A DNA stretch of 64,000 bases from Candidatus Kryptoniota bacterium (GTDB lineage Bacteria; Bacteroidota; Ignavibacteria; Kryptoniales; Kryptoniaceae): contig CALJEK010000017.1 of the NCBI GenBank assembly GCA_938074445.1, positions 1 to 64,000 on the forward strand, in the 5' to 3' direction. The notes below the pieces were generated by a model, which worked only from the letters and a program-made list of their open reading frames with translations, had not been told where the DNA came from and did not search any database. Of this stretch, positions 1 through 8,420 are shown one piece after another (position 1 is the first letter of the stretch; each line of letters starts with the position of its first letter). The position numbers were made by a program, and so were the translations under genes.

Positions 1-2
1 TT

Positions 3-1388
3 CAATTCATCGGTGCGGTAAGAACCGTAACCGGTTCAATGCACCTTGTTCACGCCAACGGTGTAAAGTTTTTGCTTGATTGTGGTCTTTACCAAGGCAA
101 AAGAGCCGAAGCGAGAGAAAGAAATGAAAACTTTCCATTTGACCCCAGAGAAATTGACTTTATAATCCTATCCCATGCGCACATCGATCATAGCGGGAAC
201 ATACCTCAGATTGTCAAAAAAGGATTTGCAGGCAAAATTTTCTCAACTTCAGCAACCCGTGACTTAGCAAGTATAATGTTAATTGATAGCGGGCATATAC
301 ATGAAAAGGATGCGGAATTCCTAAACAAAAAATTAAAAAAGAGAAGTGAACCTTTAATTGAACCCCTATACACTGCCAAGGATGCTGTTCGCTCGCTTGA
401 GCATTTTGTTGGACTCCCATACAGAAAAGAAATTGAGATAGCCTCGGGGATAAGTTTAATTTTTTATGACGCTGGACATCTTTTGGGTTCAGCCATAACC
501 GTTCTTAATATAAAAGAAAACGGGACAAAAATTCGCCTTGCATTTACCGGGGACCTTGGAAGACCTTATAAACCAATCTTAAAGAACCCAGAGTTGATCG
601 GAAACGTTGATTTTCTAATAACGGAAAGCACATACGGCGGGACAATTCATGAGGAGATTAAATTCGTCGAAGAGAAAATCGCTGAAATTGTGATAAAATC
701 TTATGATCGAAACGGCAAAATAATAATTCCTGCATTTAGCGTTGATAGAACTCAAGTGTTAATTTATATACTTCACAAACTTGCAGAAGCAAACAAAATA
801 CCAAGGATACCGATTTTTATAGATAGTCCTCTCGCTGTCAACGCAACCGAAATTTATCGACTTCACCCAGAATGCTTTGACGATGAAATGAAGGAATTTC
901 TTTTAAACGGCAAAGACCCATTCAACTTTTCAATACTTCACTATATAACTGATGTTGAAGAATCAAAAAAGTTAAACAAATATGAAAAGCCCTGCATAAT
1001 TATTTCCGCTTCTGGAATGTGTGAAACGGGCAGAATTCTTCATCACCTTGCAAATAATATCGAGAATCCGCGAAACACAATTTTAATCGTTGGATATATG
1101 GCTGAAAATACGCTCGGCAGAAGACTAAAAGATGGGGTTAAGAAAGTAAAAATCTTCGGGGATGAATATACCGTTAATGCTGAAGTTATCTCAATAGATG
1201 CGCTAAGCGCACATGCAGATAGAAATGAACTCATCGCTTATATAAACCATATAGACAGAAAACATGTGAAAGGAATTTTTATCGTTCACGGAGAGGAGGA
1301 GCAATCAAATAAGCTTGCCGACGCTCTTAAACAGGTTGGTTTTGAAAATGTAATTATCCCACAAAAGGGGGAAACATTTGAAATTTAA
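3..1388 (+). CDS. MBL-fold / beta-CASP RNA-processing nuclease, 5' truncated by window edge
   Basis: A metallo-beta-lactamase-fold nuclease of the CPSF73-like beta-CASP group, which cleaves RNA with two zinc ions. The metal motif HAHIDHSG is clear, followed by 'TGDLGRP', 'ITESTYGG' and the C-terminal 'SAHADRNELIAYI' of the beta-CASP/KH-less RNase family. The first ATG is at 39, but the frame is open to the window edge and the upstream codons read QFIGAVRTVTGS, the conserved first beta-strand of this family (usually '..LGA.GTVTGS.HL'). The true start therefore lies outside the window and only a few residues are missing. The next gene begins 14 nt downstream. The exact RNA substrate cannot be told. 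Confidence 0.9.
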   Translation, partial: QFIGAVRTVTGSMHLVHANGVKFLLDCGLYQGKRAEARERNENFPFDPREIDFIILSHAHIDHSGNIPQIVKKGFAGKIFSTSATRDLASIMLIDSGHIHEKDAEFLNKKLKKRSEPLIEPLYTAKDAVRSLEHFVGLPYRKEIEIASGISLIFYDAGHLLGSAITVLNIKENGTKIRLAFTGDLGRPYKPILKNPELIGNVDFLITESTYGGTIHEEIKFVEEKIAEIVIKSYDRNGKIIIPAFSVDRTQVLIYILHKLAEANKIPRIPIFIDSPLAVNATEIYRLHPECFDDEMKEFLLNGKDPFNFSILHYITDVEESKKLNKYEKPCIIISASGMCETGRILHHLANNIENPRNTILIVGYMAENTLGRRLKDGVKKVKIFGDEYTVNAEVISIDALSAHADRNELIAYINHIDRKHVKGIFIVHGEEEQSNKLADALKQVGFENVIIPQKGETFEI

Positions 1389-1402
1389 AAAATGGTGCAA
1401 AA

Positions 1403-2725
1403 ATGGAAAACTTCAGAAGAAAAAGTTTTTGGCTTGAAACTGCGGGTGAATTTGAACCTCAACTTGAACTAAAAGGAAATGTGAAAGTAGATATAGCGAT
1501 AATTGGCGGTGGTTTCACGGGGCTTTCAACAGCATATCATCTTAAAAAGCTCGACCCTTCAATCGATGTCGCAATAGTTGAAGATCAAATTTGTGGTTAC
1601 GGCGCAAGCGGGAGAAACGCGGGCTTCGGTATGACGCTTTTTGGTTTAACATTTAGTTTAACAGCAATAAGATTTGGAAAGGAAAAAGCAGTTCAAGCAC
1701 ATCATTATATGGAGACAGCGGTTGACTATCTTTCTGAGTTTATCACTTCAAATAAAATAGACTGTGATTATGAAAGACCTGGATTTTTAAGGGTTGCAAC
1801 ATCAAAGGCACATGTAAAGAGAATTCAACGCGAAATAAACCTTATGCGCTCCCTTGGGATTGGCGGAATAGAGTGGATTTCCCAGGAACAGGTTAGAAAG
1901 GAAGTTAACAGTCCTCTTTATCTTGGGGCTTGGTGGGAACCGAGATGCGTTTTGCTTAATCCAGCTAAACTTGCTTGGGGGATGAGGAAATTAAATCTTG
2001 ACCTCGGCGTAAAAATTTTCGAATATTCACCTGTAAGCGAAGTAAATCGCTACAAAACTTACTTCACCATAAAAACAAACGATGGAACCCTGACTTCAGA
2101 AAAAGTTTTATTTGCGACAAATGCATTTTCTCACCTTTTCCCGCAATTGAAAAGGAAACAAGTTCCAGCTTTCACCTATATCGTTTTAACTGAACCACTT
2201 GATGAAAAATTTTTCAATGAAGTCGGTTGGAAAAATAGACAGGGAATTGAGGACGCGAGAAATTTAGTTCATTACTACAGATTAACGAAAGACAACAGGC
2301 TTCTTATGGGCGGAGGTGATGTTGGGGTTGGCTTCGGAAGAAAAATGAACTATGATGAAAACGAAAGAATTTTCAACGAGTTAAAAAACTACGTCAAGAA
2401 AGTTTTTCCAGCGCTGAAAAACGCAAACTTCACACATCAATGGGGTGGACCAGTTTCAGTACCGCTTGATATGGCTCCCGCAATTGGAAAAATTGGGAAT
2501 GACAAAGCCTATTACAGTCTAGGCTGTGTCGGACATGGTGTATCTCTTACAATTCTAAATGGGAAATTGCTCTCCGAGCTGCTCTTAGAACGAAAATCTG
2601 AATTAACAGAAATATTTTTTGTAAATCGCAAAACGATTCCTTGGCCACCTGAACCAATCAGATTTGGAATAAGCCACCTAATTCGGGGCTATATGCGACT
2701 TGAGGATAAAATCCTTGATAAATAA
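1403..2725 (+). CDS. FAD-dependent oxidoreductase, DAO (glycine/D-amino acid oxidase-like) family
   Basis: A flavoprotein of the DAO superfamily that probably oxidises an amine or amino acid. Near residue 34 the Rossmann motif IIGGGFTGLSTAYHL binds the ADP part of FAD; 'YGASGRNAGFG' follows, as is usual in the PuuB/OrdL-like branch. The C-terminal FAD motif is 'GCVGHGVSLTILNGKLLSELL'-like. At 440 aa it has the usual length. There is no signal peptide, so it is cytosolic. It follows the nuclease gene by 14 nt and is probably co-transcribed. It runs convergently to the broken glycosyltransferase, with only 3 nt between the two stops. The substrate cannot be inferred. Confidence 0.85.
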   Translation: MENFRRKSFWLETAGEFEPQLELKGNVKVDIAIIGGGFTGLSTAYHLKKLDPSIDVAIVEDQICGYGASGRNAGFGMTLFGLTFSLTAIRFGKEKAVQAHHYMETAVDYLSEFITSNKIDCDYERPGFLRVATSKAHVKRIQREINLMRSLGIGGIEWISQEQVRKEVNSPLYLGAWWEPRCVLLNPAKLAWGMRKLNLDLGVKIFEYSPVSEVNRYKTYFTIKTNDGTLTSEKVLFATNAFSHLFPQLKRKQVPAFTYIVLTEPLDEKFFNEVGWKNRQGIEDARNLVHYYRLTKDNRLLMGGGDVGVGFGRKMNYDENERIFNELKNYVKKVFPALKNANFTHQWGGPVSVPLDMAPAIGKIGNDKAYYSLGCVGHGVSLTILNGKLLSELLLERKSELTEIFFVNRKTIPWPPEPIRFGISHLIRGYMRLEDKILDK

Positions 2726-2728
2726 GTC

Positions 2729-3380
2729 TTATCTTTGAACCCCATCAAAAAGAAAAACTTCTATCCCGAGAAATTTCTTTCTCATAGAAATTGAGTTACT
2801 TAAAGTCTCGAGCACCAGACTTTCAAGTTCAGGCTCATGTGACGAGACGAACCAAATTCGTCTATACGCTCGCGATAAATCACGCAGTTTGTTGACTAAT
2901 TCATTTCTACTTTGTTCCGAAACATCAGGAAGTTGAATTTTAACGATGTCGTCCCTTTTTGAATAGTAGTAAAAAACATATTTATTCGCTATGATCAAAT
3001 CTCCTTTGCTCGCTTTTTCTTCGATAAATTTAACCGCCTCCCTCCATTCCTCTTTATTCGTTTTACCGTAATACCACGCAAGGTTTATCACGGCTAAAAG
3101 CAAGACAATGTACGCGATGTGTCTTTTAAATCCGCCGTTATAATTTTCAAACCCAATTGAAGCGAGAAAGTAAAACGCGATGGACGAAGCTATCGCATAT
3201 GATGAGATAATAAAGCGGAGGATGAGCATCTGTTTGAGTTGATTTGACTATCTCAGCAACGCTTAACTTTGCAAATTTAACTGATGAACCCTCATCAAGC
3301 CATAAACTTTCAACATCAAGCAGAAAAACCCTTAAAAATAAACTCAACCCAAGAATAAAAATGAAAACACTCGTTTTCAT
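2729..3380 (-). pseudogene. glycosyltransferase family 39-like membrane protein, internally deleted and frameshifted
   Basis: Two overlapping minus-strand frames are the two ends of one gene. The 5' part (from ATG 3380) has a first membrane segment and the GT39/ArnT-like catalytic loop 'LWLDEGSS' followed by 'TDAHPPLYYLI'. The 3' part, in another frame, begins at 'LRFIISSYAIASS', the last membrane helices, and ends in a soluble domain at 2729. Family members are about 450-550 aa; here the central membrane helices (roughly 250-300 aa) are missing. The junction lies near 3200-3220 in a short AT-rich stretch. The start codon directly abuts the stop of the aminotransferase, so it was translationally coupled. 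It is not functional as read. An assembly collapse is the alternative explanation. Confidence 0.75.
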
Positions 3381-4667
3381 TCATGATCGAGCAAGATTTT
3401 TGATCTCACTTAAAATTTTCGCCACTTCCATTTCGTTGTTGTAAACATGAAGGGAAACTCTAACAGCCATCAAATTTCCTTCGGCGACCGGTCTAACCCT
3501 TATCCTTTTTTCCATTAGATAAGAAACGATTTTGTCATAGCTTATATTTTTCATTCTGAATGTTATCATTGCAGTCCTGAACTTTTCCTCTTCTGGGGAC
3601 AAAACCTCAACATTTGGAATTTTAACGAGTTCTTGATAAAAAGCCTCAGCAAGAGTTCTGTTATGTTCCCATATTTTTTCAATACCGATGGCATTTAAAA
3701 AATCGATCGCAGTTTCTAAACCGAAAAATAAAGCTGGATTTTGAGTCCCATATTCAAATCTTTGAGCAGATGGTTGAAATTTTAACTCACTTTTCTCAAC
3801 GCTATATCCAGCATCAGAATATCCACCAACCGTAATCGGCTGAACAAGCTCAAGATTTTCTTTTCTAACATAAAGAATTCCCGTTCTCTTTGGACCAAGA
3901 AGCCATTTATGCCCGCTCGTCGTGTAAAAATCGCAACCGTATTCACGAACATTTATAGGCATCATCCCTGGAACTTGAGCCCCATCGAGAAAAACCCACA
4001 ATCCCTTATCCTTAGCCAGTTTACAAATTTCCTTTTCGGGGAAAAGCTGTCCCGTGGTACAAGTTATATGACTTATAAAAATCAGTCGAGTTCTTTTTGT
4101 TATTAATCTCTCAATCCTCTCAAGATTCCCAAACCCATTTTTAATATCAGGTTCAAAAGTTTTTAAAACAATCCCATCCCTTTTAGCACGATTTAACAAA
4201 GGTATATTCCCCGCTGCGTGTTCATGCGTCGTCAAGATAACTTCATCTCCTTTCTTCAAAGGGAGCCCATTTACGACAATGTTAATTCCTTCGGTAGCAC
4301 AGCTTACAAGAGCAATTTCTTCCTTTTCACAACCGAAAATATCCGCACATTTTCCCTTTACCTTCCACCATCTTTCAAGATCGTGATTTGGCGTTGGATA
4401 CTTGTCAAGATTGTCCATTTCTTCTATAACTTTATGTGTCACAACGAAAGGAGATGAACCAAGACCACCTGTATTAAAGTATGTAAAATCTCTTGGGATT
4501 GGAAATTGCTCGCGAATTAACTTCCAAAATTTCGGGTCATTCGAACCAAGATTTGAGATTCTTTCCCTGAAATTTTCAATGTTCACATGGTTTAATTTCT
4601 TCGAGTTCGGGAAAAGCGCGCTAAATGTTAAAAATGCCATTGACTTTAAAAATTCTTTCCTTTGCAT
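3381..4667 (-). CDS. aminotransferase class V family protein (isopenicillin-N epimerase-like), possibly exported
   Basis: A PLP-dependent fold-type I enzyme related to isopenicillin N epimerase and cysteine desulfurases. Visible motifs are 'NTGGLGSSP' near the N terminus, 'TTHEHAAGN', 'FLDGAQVPG' (the PLP ring Asp) and 'TSGHKWLLGPKRTGILY' with the Schiff-base Lys. The N terminus MQRKEFLKSMAFLTFSALF resembles a Tat-type 'RKxFLK' signal, although the twin Arg is Arg-Lys, so export is uncertain. At 428 aa it is full length. It follows the FAH-family gene by 21 nt in the aroC operon. The reaction is unknown. A cysteine desulfurase role is unlikely because no SufE/IscU partner lies nearby. Confidence 0.82.
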   Translation of the reverse strand: MQRKEFLKSMAFLTFSALFPNSKKLNHVNIENFRERISNLGSNDPKFWKLIREQFPIPRDFTYFNTGGLGSSPFVVTHKVIEEMDNLDKYPTPNHDLERWWKVKGKCADIFGCEKEEIALVSCATEGINIVVNGLPLKKGDEVILTTHEHAAGNIPLLNRAKRDGIVLKTFEPDIKNGFGNLERIERLITKRTRLIFISHITCTTGQLFPEKEICKLAKDKGLWVFLDGAQVPGMMPINVREYGCDFYTTSGHKWLLGPKRTGILYVRKENLELVQPITVGGYSDAGYSVEKSELKFQPSAQRFEYGTQNPALFFGLETAIDFLNAIGIEKIWEHNRTLAEAFYQELVKIPNVEVLSPEEEKFRTAMITFRMKNISYDKIVSYLMEKRIRVRPVAEGNLMAVRVSLHVYNNEMEVAKILSEIKNLARS

Positions 4668-4688
4668 AACTTTTTAAAATGTTAATTT

Positions 4689-5603
4689 TCAATCTGTTTC
4701 AGCCTCGACATAGTTTATAAGTTCCCCTATGTTTTGAATCCATGCGGTTATCTTGTCCCCAGGCTTAATCGGTCCAACCCCTTCTGGAGTTCCAGTTGAA
4801 ATGATATCTCCAGGATAAAGAGTTATATATTTGCTGATCGATTCAACTATTGATGGGATGTCAAAAATCATATTCCTCGTGTTAGAATTTTGCCTAAGTT
4901 CATCATTAACCCATAATTTTAAATCAAGTTCCACCGGAGTTTGAATTTCATCCGCAGTCACAATCCACGGTCCCATAGGAGCAAAATAATCTAAACTTTT
5001 CGACCTAAACCACGGATGCTGAGCCTGAATGTCTTTCCTTTGTATTTCTCTTGCGGTTACATCAACAACAATTGTGTATCCGGCAATATAATTCCACGCA
5101 TTTTCCTTTTTAATCTTTTTCCCTTTCTTCCCTATAACAACCGCAAGCTCAATCTCGTGATCAATTCTCCCAATATCAGTTGGGATATAAATTGTTTCCA
5201 AATGTCCAACCACAGATGTGCTGCTTTTTGCGAAAATAATTGGCTCCTCCACTGGTGTTGGGGAACCGAATTCCCTCGCATGTTCTTCATAATTTCGTCC
5301 AAGACATATGAATTTGGGTGGGAATTCAACTGGCGCATTATATCTGAAAGATTCCTTAACAAAGAGATATTCCATCAAATTATGCTTCTCGACAAAATCA
5401 ACAACCCGCTTGAAAAGGTCAATGTTAAACAATTGTTCCCTGAAAAGTTCAGTTACGGTTTTTATAGATGGAAAATCGTCAATCTTATTTTTCAATTTTT
5501 GATATAGCGGAAGCGCATCAGTTAAATTTAAAATTCTTCCGCTTTCATCGTAAATAATTCCGATGAAGTTTTCCTTCTCCGTGTGAAGCGAAAGTATTTT
5601 CAT
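4689..5603 (-). CDS. fumarylacetoacetate hydrolase (FAH) family protein
   Basis: A metal-dependent hydrolase, isomerase or decarboxylase of the FAH superfamily, acting on 2-oxo-carboxylic (acyl-pyruvate-like) substrates. The domain begins near residue 95 with 'KFICLGRNYEEHAREFG'. The ligand region 'IDHEIELAVVIGKKGKKI' and the signature 'YIAGYTIVVDVTAREIQ' follow, and it ends with 'GDIISTGTPEGVGPI'. At 304 aa, with a roughly 90-aa N-terminal extension, it matches the two-domain HpcE/YcgM-like group. It lies 44 nt downstream of aroC and 21 nt upstream of the aminotransferase, so it belongs to the same transcript. It could take part in aromatic or amino-acid catabolism, but the substrate is not set by sequence. 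Confidence 0.88.
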   Translation of the reverse strand: MKILSLHTEKENFIGIIYDESGRILNLTDALPLYQKLKNKIDDFPSIKTVTELFREQLFNIDLFKRVVDFVEKHNLMEYLFVKESFRYNAPVEFPPKFICLGRNYEEHAREFGSPTPVEEPIIFAKSSTSVVGHLETIYIPTDIGRIDHEIELAVVIGKKGKKIKKENAWNYIAGYTIVVDVTAREIQRKDIQAQHPWFRSKSLDYFAPMGPWIVTADEIQTPVELDLKLWVNDELRQNSNTRNMIFDIPSIVESISKYITLYPGDIISTGTPEGVGPIKPGDKITAWIQNIGELINYVEAETD

Positions 5604-5647
5604 GTTTCGTAGCTTTTGTTTTTAATCTCTCTCAAATTTAATGAAAA

Positions 5648-6841
5648 TCACCACAATGTAAAAAACGCGCTTTTAAAATTTTTCTTTAATTCTCTTAAAT
5701 TATCCCCACCAAATTTTTCAAGGATAGCGTTTGCGATAACAGGGGCTATCACAGATTCGGCAATCACACTTGCGGAGGGAACAGCACAAAAGTCAGAGCG
5801 CTCATATCTTGACTTTATCGGTTTCAACGCTTTCAAATCGACGCTTGATAAGCCTTTTACAACAGTTGCGATTGGCTTCATCGCTGCCCTCAACACTATC
5901 GGTTGCCCATTTGTCATTCCACCTTCGAGACCACCGGCGCGATTCGTCTTGCGATAAATTTTTCCATTTTTCACAAAGATTTCGTCATGCACTTCGGAGC
6001 CAAACTTTTTCGCGTTTTCAAAAGCCGAACCTATTTCAACACCCTTCACCGCTTGAATCGACATGATTGCCTGCGCCAATAAACCATCAAGCCTCCTATC
6101 CCACTGCACATAACTACCAAGTCCAACTGGCAACCCCGTAACAATTACTTCAAAAACACCGCCGACCGTATCCCCATTTTTCATCGCTTCTTTTATCACA
6201 TTTTTCATCTCAGTTTCAATTGCTCTATCAATACATCTCACTTCAGATTTATCAGCCAACAAGCTTATTTCAAGAGCTCCTCTTGGTTTATGGATTAGTT
6301 TTTGTATTTTTCTGTCAATTTTTTCTCTGTTTTCAAATCCTGCATATCCGATCTGAATTACATGGCTTCCGATAAAAATTCCAAGTTCCTCAAGCAATTT
6401 TCTCGCTACTGAAGAACAAGCCACTCTTATTGCGGTTTCTCTCGCACTTGCACGTTCAATTACATTCCTTATATCGTCAAAGCCATATTTGAAATATCCA
6501 GCAAAATCGGCATGCCCAGGGCGTGGGATTGTAATTTTTTCAATTTCCTCACTCTCGGCGATTTTCTCAACGGACATTTTCGTTTTCCAATTTTCCCAAT
6601 CCTTGTTTTTAATCATCAAAGCAATTGGTCCGCCAATTGTCTTGCCAAATCTAACGCCAGATATGATCTCAACTTTATCGCTCTCAATTTTCATCCTTCC
6701 ACCGCGTCCATAACCCATTTGTCTCCTTTTAAGATGAAAATTTATATACTCCGCGCTTATTTCAAGCCCTGCTGGAATCCCTTCAATAATCCCAACGAGC
6801 GCTTGACCGTGCGATTCACCCGCTGTTAAAATTCTTATCAT
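5648..6841 (-). CDS. aroC: chorismate synthase
   Basis: Catalyses the last step of the shikimate pathway, EPSP to chorismate, using reduced FMN. Family signatures are present: 'GESHG' at residues 8-12, 'RRQMGYGRGGRM', 'IPRPGHADFAGYFKYGF', 'ERASARETAIRVACSS' and 'GGLEGGMTNGQPIVLRAAMKPI'. At 397 aa it is slightly longer than many members but typical of the long-form branch. It is the first gene of a minus-strand operon, with the FAH hydrolase and aminotransferase following. It is divergent from efp across 113 bp. Chorismate feeds aromatic amino acid synthesis; a trpB end is present at the far edge of the window. Confidence 0.97.
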   Translation of the reverse strand: MIRILTAGESHGQALVGIIEGIPAGLEISAEYINFHLKRRQMGYGRGGRMKIESDKVEIISGVRFGKTIGGPIALMIKNKDWENWKTKMSVEKIAESEEIEKITIPRPGHADFAGYFKYGFDDIRNVIERASARETAIRVACSSVARKLLEELGIFIGSHVIQIGYAGFENREKIDRKIQKLIHKPRGALEISLLADKSEVRCIDRAIETEMKNVIKEAMKNGDTVGGVFEVIVTGLPVGLGSYVQWDRRLDGLLAQAIMSIQAVKGVEIGSAFENAKKFGSEVHDEIFVKNGKIYRKTNRAGGLEGGMTNGQPIVLRAAMKPIATVVKGLSSVDLKALKPIKSRYERSDFCAVPSASVIAESVIAPVIANAILEKFGGDNLRELKKNFKSAFFTLW

Positions 6842-6894
6842 CTTAAAAACTCGCTGTAAATTTTTTCAAAAAAATTAATCAAGCATTCCTCTAT

Positions 6895-6923
6895 TTGCAA
6901 ATAAAATGGTGCTAAACTATATT
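6895..6923 (+). promoter_or_regulatory. promoter of efp, sigma-70-like
   Basis: A -35 element TTGCAA (6895-6900) and a -10 element TATATT (6918-6923) are separated by exactly 17 nt, in the 113-bp gap between the divergent aroC and efp genes. Transcription would start near 6930, about 40 nt before the efp start. Other promoters in this window share the same -10. Confidence 0.45.
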
Positions 6924-6956
6924 TTTAAATAAGAAGCCCCAAGCAAAAAATAACAT

Positions 6957-6962
6957 GGAGGT
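6957..6962 (+). promoter_or_regulatory. ribosome binding site that fixes the efp start
   Basis: GGAGGT lies 7 nt before ATG 6970. It overlaps the codons just after an upstream in-frame ATG at 6955, which has no such site. This makes 6970 the real start of elongation factor P. Confidence 0.8.
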
Positions 6963-6969
6963 AAAAACC

Positions 6970-7542
6970 ATGATCCTTGCAACAGAGATCAGGGAAGGAA
7001 TGGCGCTAAAAATTGAGGGAACCATTTTTAAAGTAATTGAGGCGAAGGTTCATGCTGGAAGTGGTCAAATGCAAGGTTTTGTGTCAACTCGACTTTTAAA
7101 TCTATCAACGGGGCACTACACTGAAAGAAGGTTCAGAACAGATGAAAAAGTAGAAGATATTGAACTGATCAGAAAACCGATGGAATATATTTATAACGAT
7201 GGAGATTTATATTATTTCATGGACCCTCAAACTTACGAACAAGTTGGGGTTCCGAAGGAATCAATTGGGAACTTTGCAAAGTTTTTAAAGGAAGGGATGA
7301 AAATTGATGTTGAATTTCTCGGGGACCAACCAATAAGCGTAAGAACACCGAAGACAGTTGATCTTAAAGTTATTTTAACTGGTTCAGGGGTCAAGGAAGC
7401 GCAAGATAATACAATGAAAAGCGCCACACTTGAAAATGGTATGGAAATTCTCGTCCCCCAGTTTATCAAAGAAGGTGAGATCGTGAGGGTTGATGTTGAA
7501 ACGATGAGATATTTGGAAAGAGTAACTCAGAAAAAAGGTTAA
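6970..7542 (+). CDS. efp: elongation factor P (unusual Ser-tip subtype)
   Basis: Binds ribosomes stalled on proline runs and promotes peptide bond formation. Starting at 6970 gives 190 aa (MILATEIREGMALKIEG...), the standard length, and the start is set by a GGAGGT site 7 nt upstream. All three beta-barrel domains are present, and the OB-domain signature region near the C terminus reads 'KSATLENGMEILVPQFIKEGE'. The domain I loop reads 'HAGSGQMQG', so the tip residue equal to E. coli Lys34 (modified by EpmA) is Ser31. It therefore cannot be beta-lysylated or rhamnosylated there. It resembles the 'GGGQ' EF-P group known from Acidobacteria and related phyla. No modification gene is nearby. Confidence 0.95.
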   Translation: MILATEIREGMALKIEGTIFKVIEAKVHAGSGQMQGFVSTRLLNLSTGHYTERRFRTDEKVEDIELIRKPMEYIYNDGDLYYFMDPQTYEQVGVPKESIGNFAKFLKEGMKIDVEFLGDQPISVRTPKTVDLKVILTGSGVKEAQDNTMKSATLENGMEILVPQFIKEGEIVRVDVETMRYLERVTQKKG

Positions 7543-7614
7543 TTAATGACATGGTGCGATAATTCCTCTTGAGCCATTTCTTCTGAAACGGGCGTCCTTG
7601 GGATTGAAAAAGTC

Positions 7615-7643
7615 TTGATATATTTGCAAATTTTTTTTATATT
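7615..7643 (+). promoter_or_regulatory. promoter for the zinc-ribbon / rpsU operon
   Basis: A -35 element TTGATA (7615-7620), a 17-nt spacer and a -10 element TATATT (7638-7643). Predicted transcription start is near 7650, about 30 nt before ATG 7680. The preceding part of the 137-nt gap after efp (7543-7610) shows no clear terminator or ORF with a start. Confidence 0.55.
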
Positions 7644-7679
7644 GTTAAAGACAACATAAACTACAAAAATTTTTCAAAA

Positions 7680-8045
7680 ATGAAAACCCCTAAGCAAATA
7701 GAGCGTGTTTGTGATTACTGTGGAGGCAAGCAAAAATTTAAGTTTAGAGGAAATTTCGAAGCTGAACCAGAAAGCAAATTTTGGTATGCGTGTCAAAAGT
7801 GTAAACATGTGGTTCTAATATCAATTGAGGAATTAAATCTCCAGCAAAATGCAAACGCACAAAAAAATTACAGAGTTTACTCGGCGAACGAAACATACGA
7901 AATTGGAGAGATAATTTATCACGAAGAATGGCAAGATTATGGTAAAGTTAAGAAGAAAGAAATATCATCAAGTGGTTATAATATAATTGTCGTAGAGTTT
8001 GAAAAACTCGGTCCTAAAAGACTTGTTGAAAGCTTCAAACAATAA
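7680..8045 (+). CDS. small zinc-ribbon protein of unknown function
   Basis: A 121-aa protein with two CxxC pairs (Cys11/Cys14 and Cys38/Cys41) that would hold one zinc ion. This is followed by a charged linker and a C-terminal beta-rich part, '[21 protein letters not shown]', ending in '[15 protein letters not shown]'. That part looks like the short tail domain found in several uncharacterised FCB proteins, in which 'DxGxV..K' precedes a statement of a strand. I do not recognise a named family. It has its own promoter and lies 18 nt before rpsU, so a link to translation is possible but is inference only. Confidence 0.7.
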   Translation: MKTPKQIERVCDYCGGKQKFKFRGNFEAEPESKFWYACQKCKHVVLISIEELNLQQNANAQKNYRVYSANETYEIGEIIYHEEWQDYGKVKKKEISSSGYNIIVVEFEKLGPKRLVESFKQ

Positions 8046-8051
8046 AAAAGC

Positions 8052-8057
8052 GAGGTG
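8052..8057 (+). promoter_or_regulatory. ribosome binding site that fixes the rpsU TTG start
   Basis: GAGGTG sits 6 nt before TTG 8064. An in-frame GTG at 8055 lies inside this site and so cannot be the start. The protein read from TTG begins exactly like S21 proteins. Confidence 0.7.
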
Positions 8058-8063
8058 ATAAAA

Positions 8064-8258
8064 TTGGTAGGAATAATAATTCAAGAAGGCGAATCAATCG
8101 ACAAGGCATTAAAAAGATTCAAAAAGAAATACGAGCAGGCTGGGATCTTGCGGGAATTCAAACGCAGGACTTTTTACACCCCACCCTCTGTTAAAAAGAA
8201 AATGAAAAGAGCCAAAGCAATTCGCAGAGCTCAGAGAATGATGATGGAGCAAATGTAA
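8064..8258 (+). CDS. rpsU: 30S ribosomal protein S21 (TTG start)
   Basis: Small basic protein of the 30S platform, near the anti-Shine-Dalgarno end of 16S rRNA. Read from TTG 8064 it is 64 aa, begins M-VGIIIQEGESIDKALKRF and continues with the family core 'KKKYEQAGILREFKRRTFYTPPS', ending in a Lys/Arg-rich helix. The length is typical. It follows the zinc-ribbon gene closely and precedes a tiny basic ORF and the operon terminator. The rare TTG start with a good Shine-Dalgarno site may tune its level. In Bacteroidota S21 is known to affect anti-SD accessibility. Confidence 0.93.
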   Translation: MVGIIIQEGESIDKALKRFKKKYEQAGILREFKRRTFYTPPSVKKKMKRAKAIRRAQRMMMEQM

Positions 8259-8285
8259 TTTTGAAACAAAATAATCAAGAAGGCG

Positions 8286-8420
8286 GTGAACAAAAAGAAA
8301 AAGCAGGTATTAAAAAAACACAGAAAGAAGGAGAAAAAGAGAAAAGAGAAAATGCGCAAGTTAAGAGAGATGCTTGCTCAGATGAAGCAGCAAGAGCAAG
8401 CGCAGACAACACAAAATTAA
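8286..8420 (+). CDS. candidate 44-aa very basic protein downstream of rpsU
   Basis: From GTG 8286 a frame gives 44 residues. It starts with a Lys run, then 'QVLKKHRKKEKKRKEKMR', 'LREMLAQMKQQEQ', and stops at TAA 8418-8420, exactly before the terminator hairpin. The competing frame (from TTG 8261) runs through the terminator to 8458 and is Glu/Lys-rich junk, which argues for this one. The composition suits an RNA-binding ribosome-associated peptide like other tiny basic ribosomal proteins. The purine-rich AAGAAGG stretch ends only 2 nt before GTG, which is too close for an ideal site. I recognise no family by name. Confidence 0.42.
   Translation: MNKKKKQVLKKHRKKEKKRKEKMRKLREMLAQMKQQEQAQTTQN

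Noticed and set aside
7543-7640. Minus-strand open stretch ending in 'RNGSRGIIAPCH' between efp and the zinc-ribbon gene
   Set aside because: It has no start codon, is only about 33 codons long, and overlaps the plus-strand promoter; it could be chance or a remnant, and nothing supports a gene.
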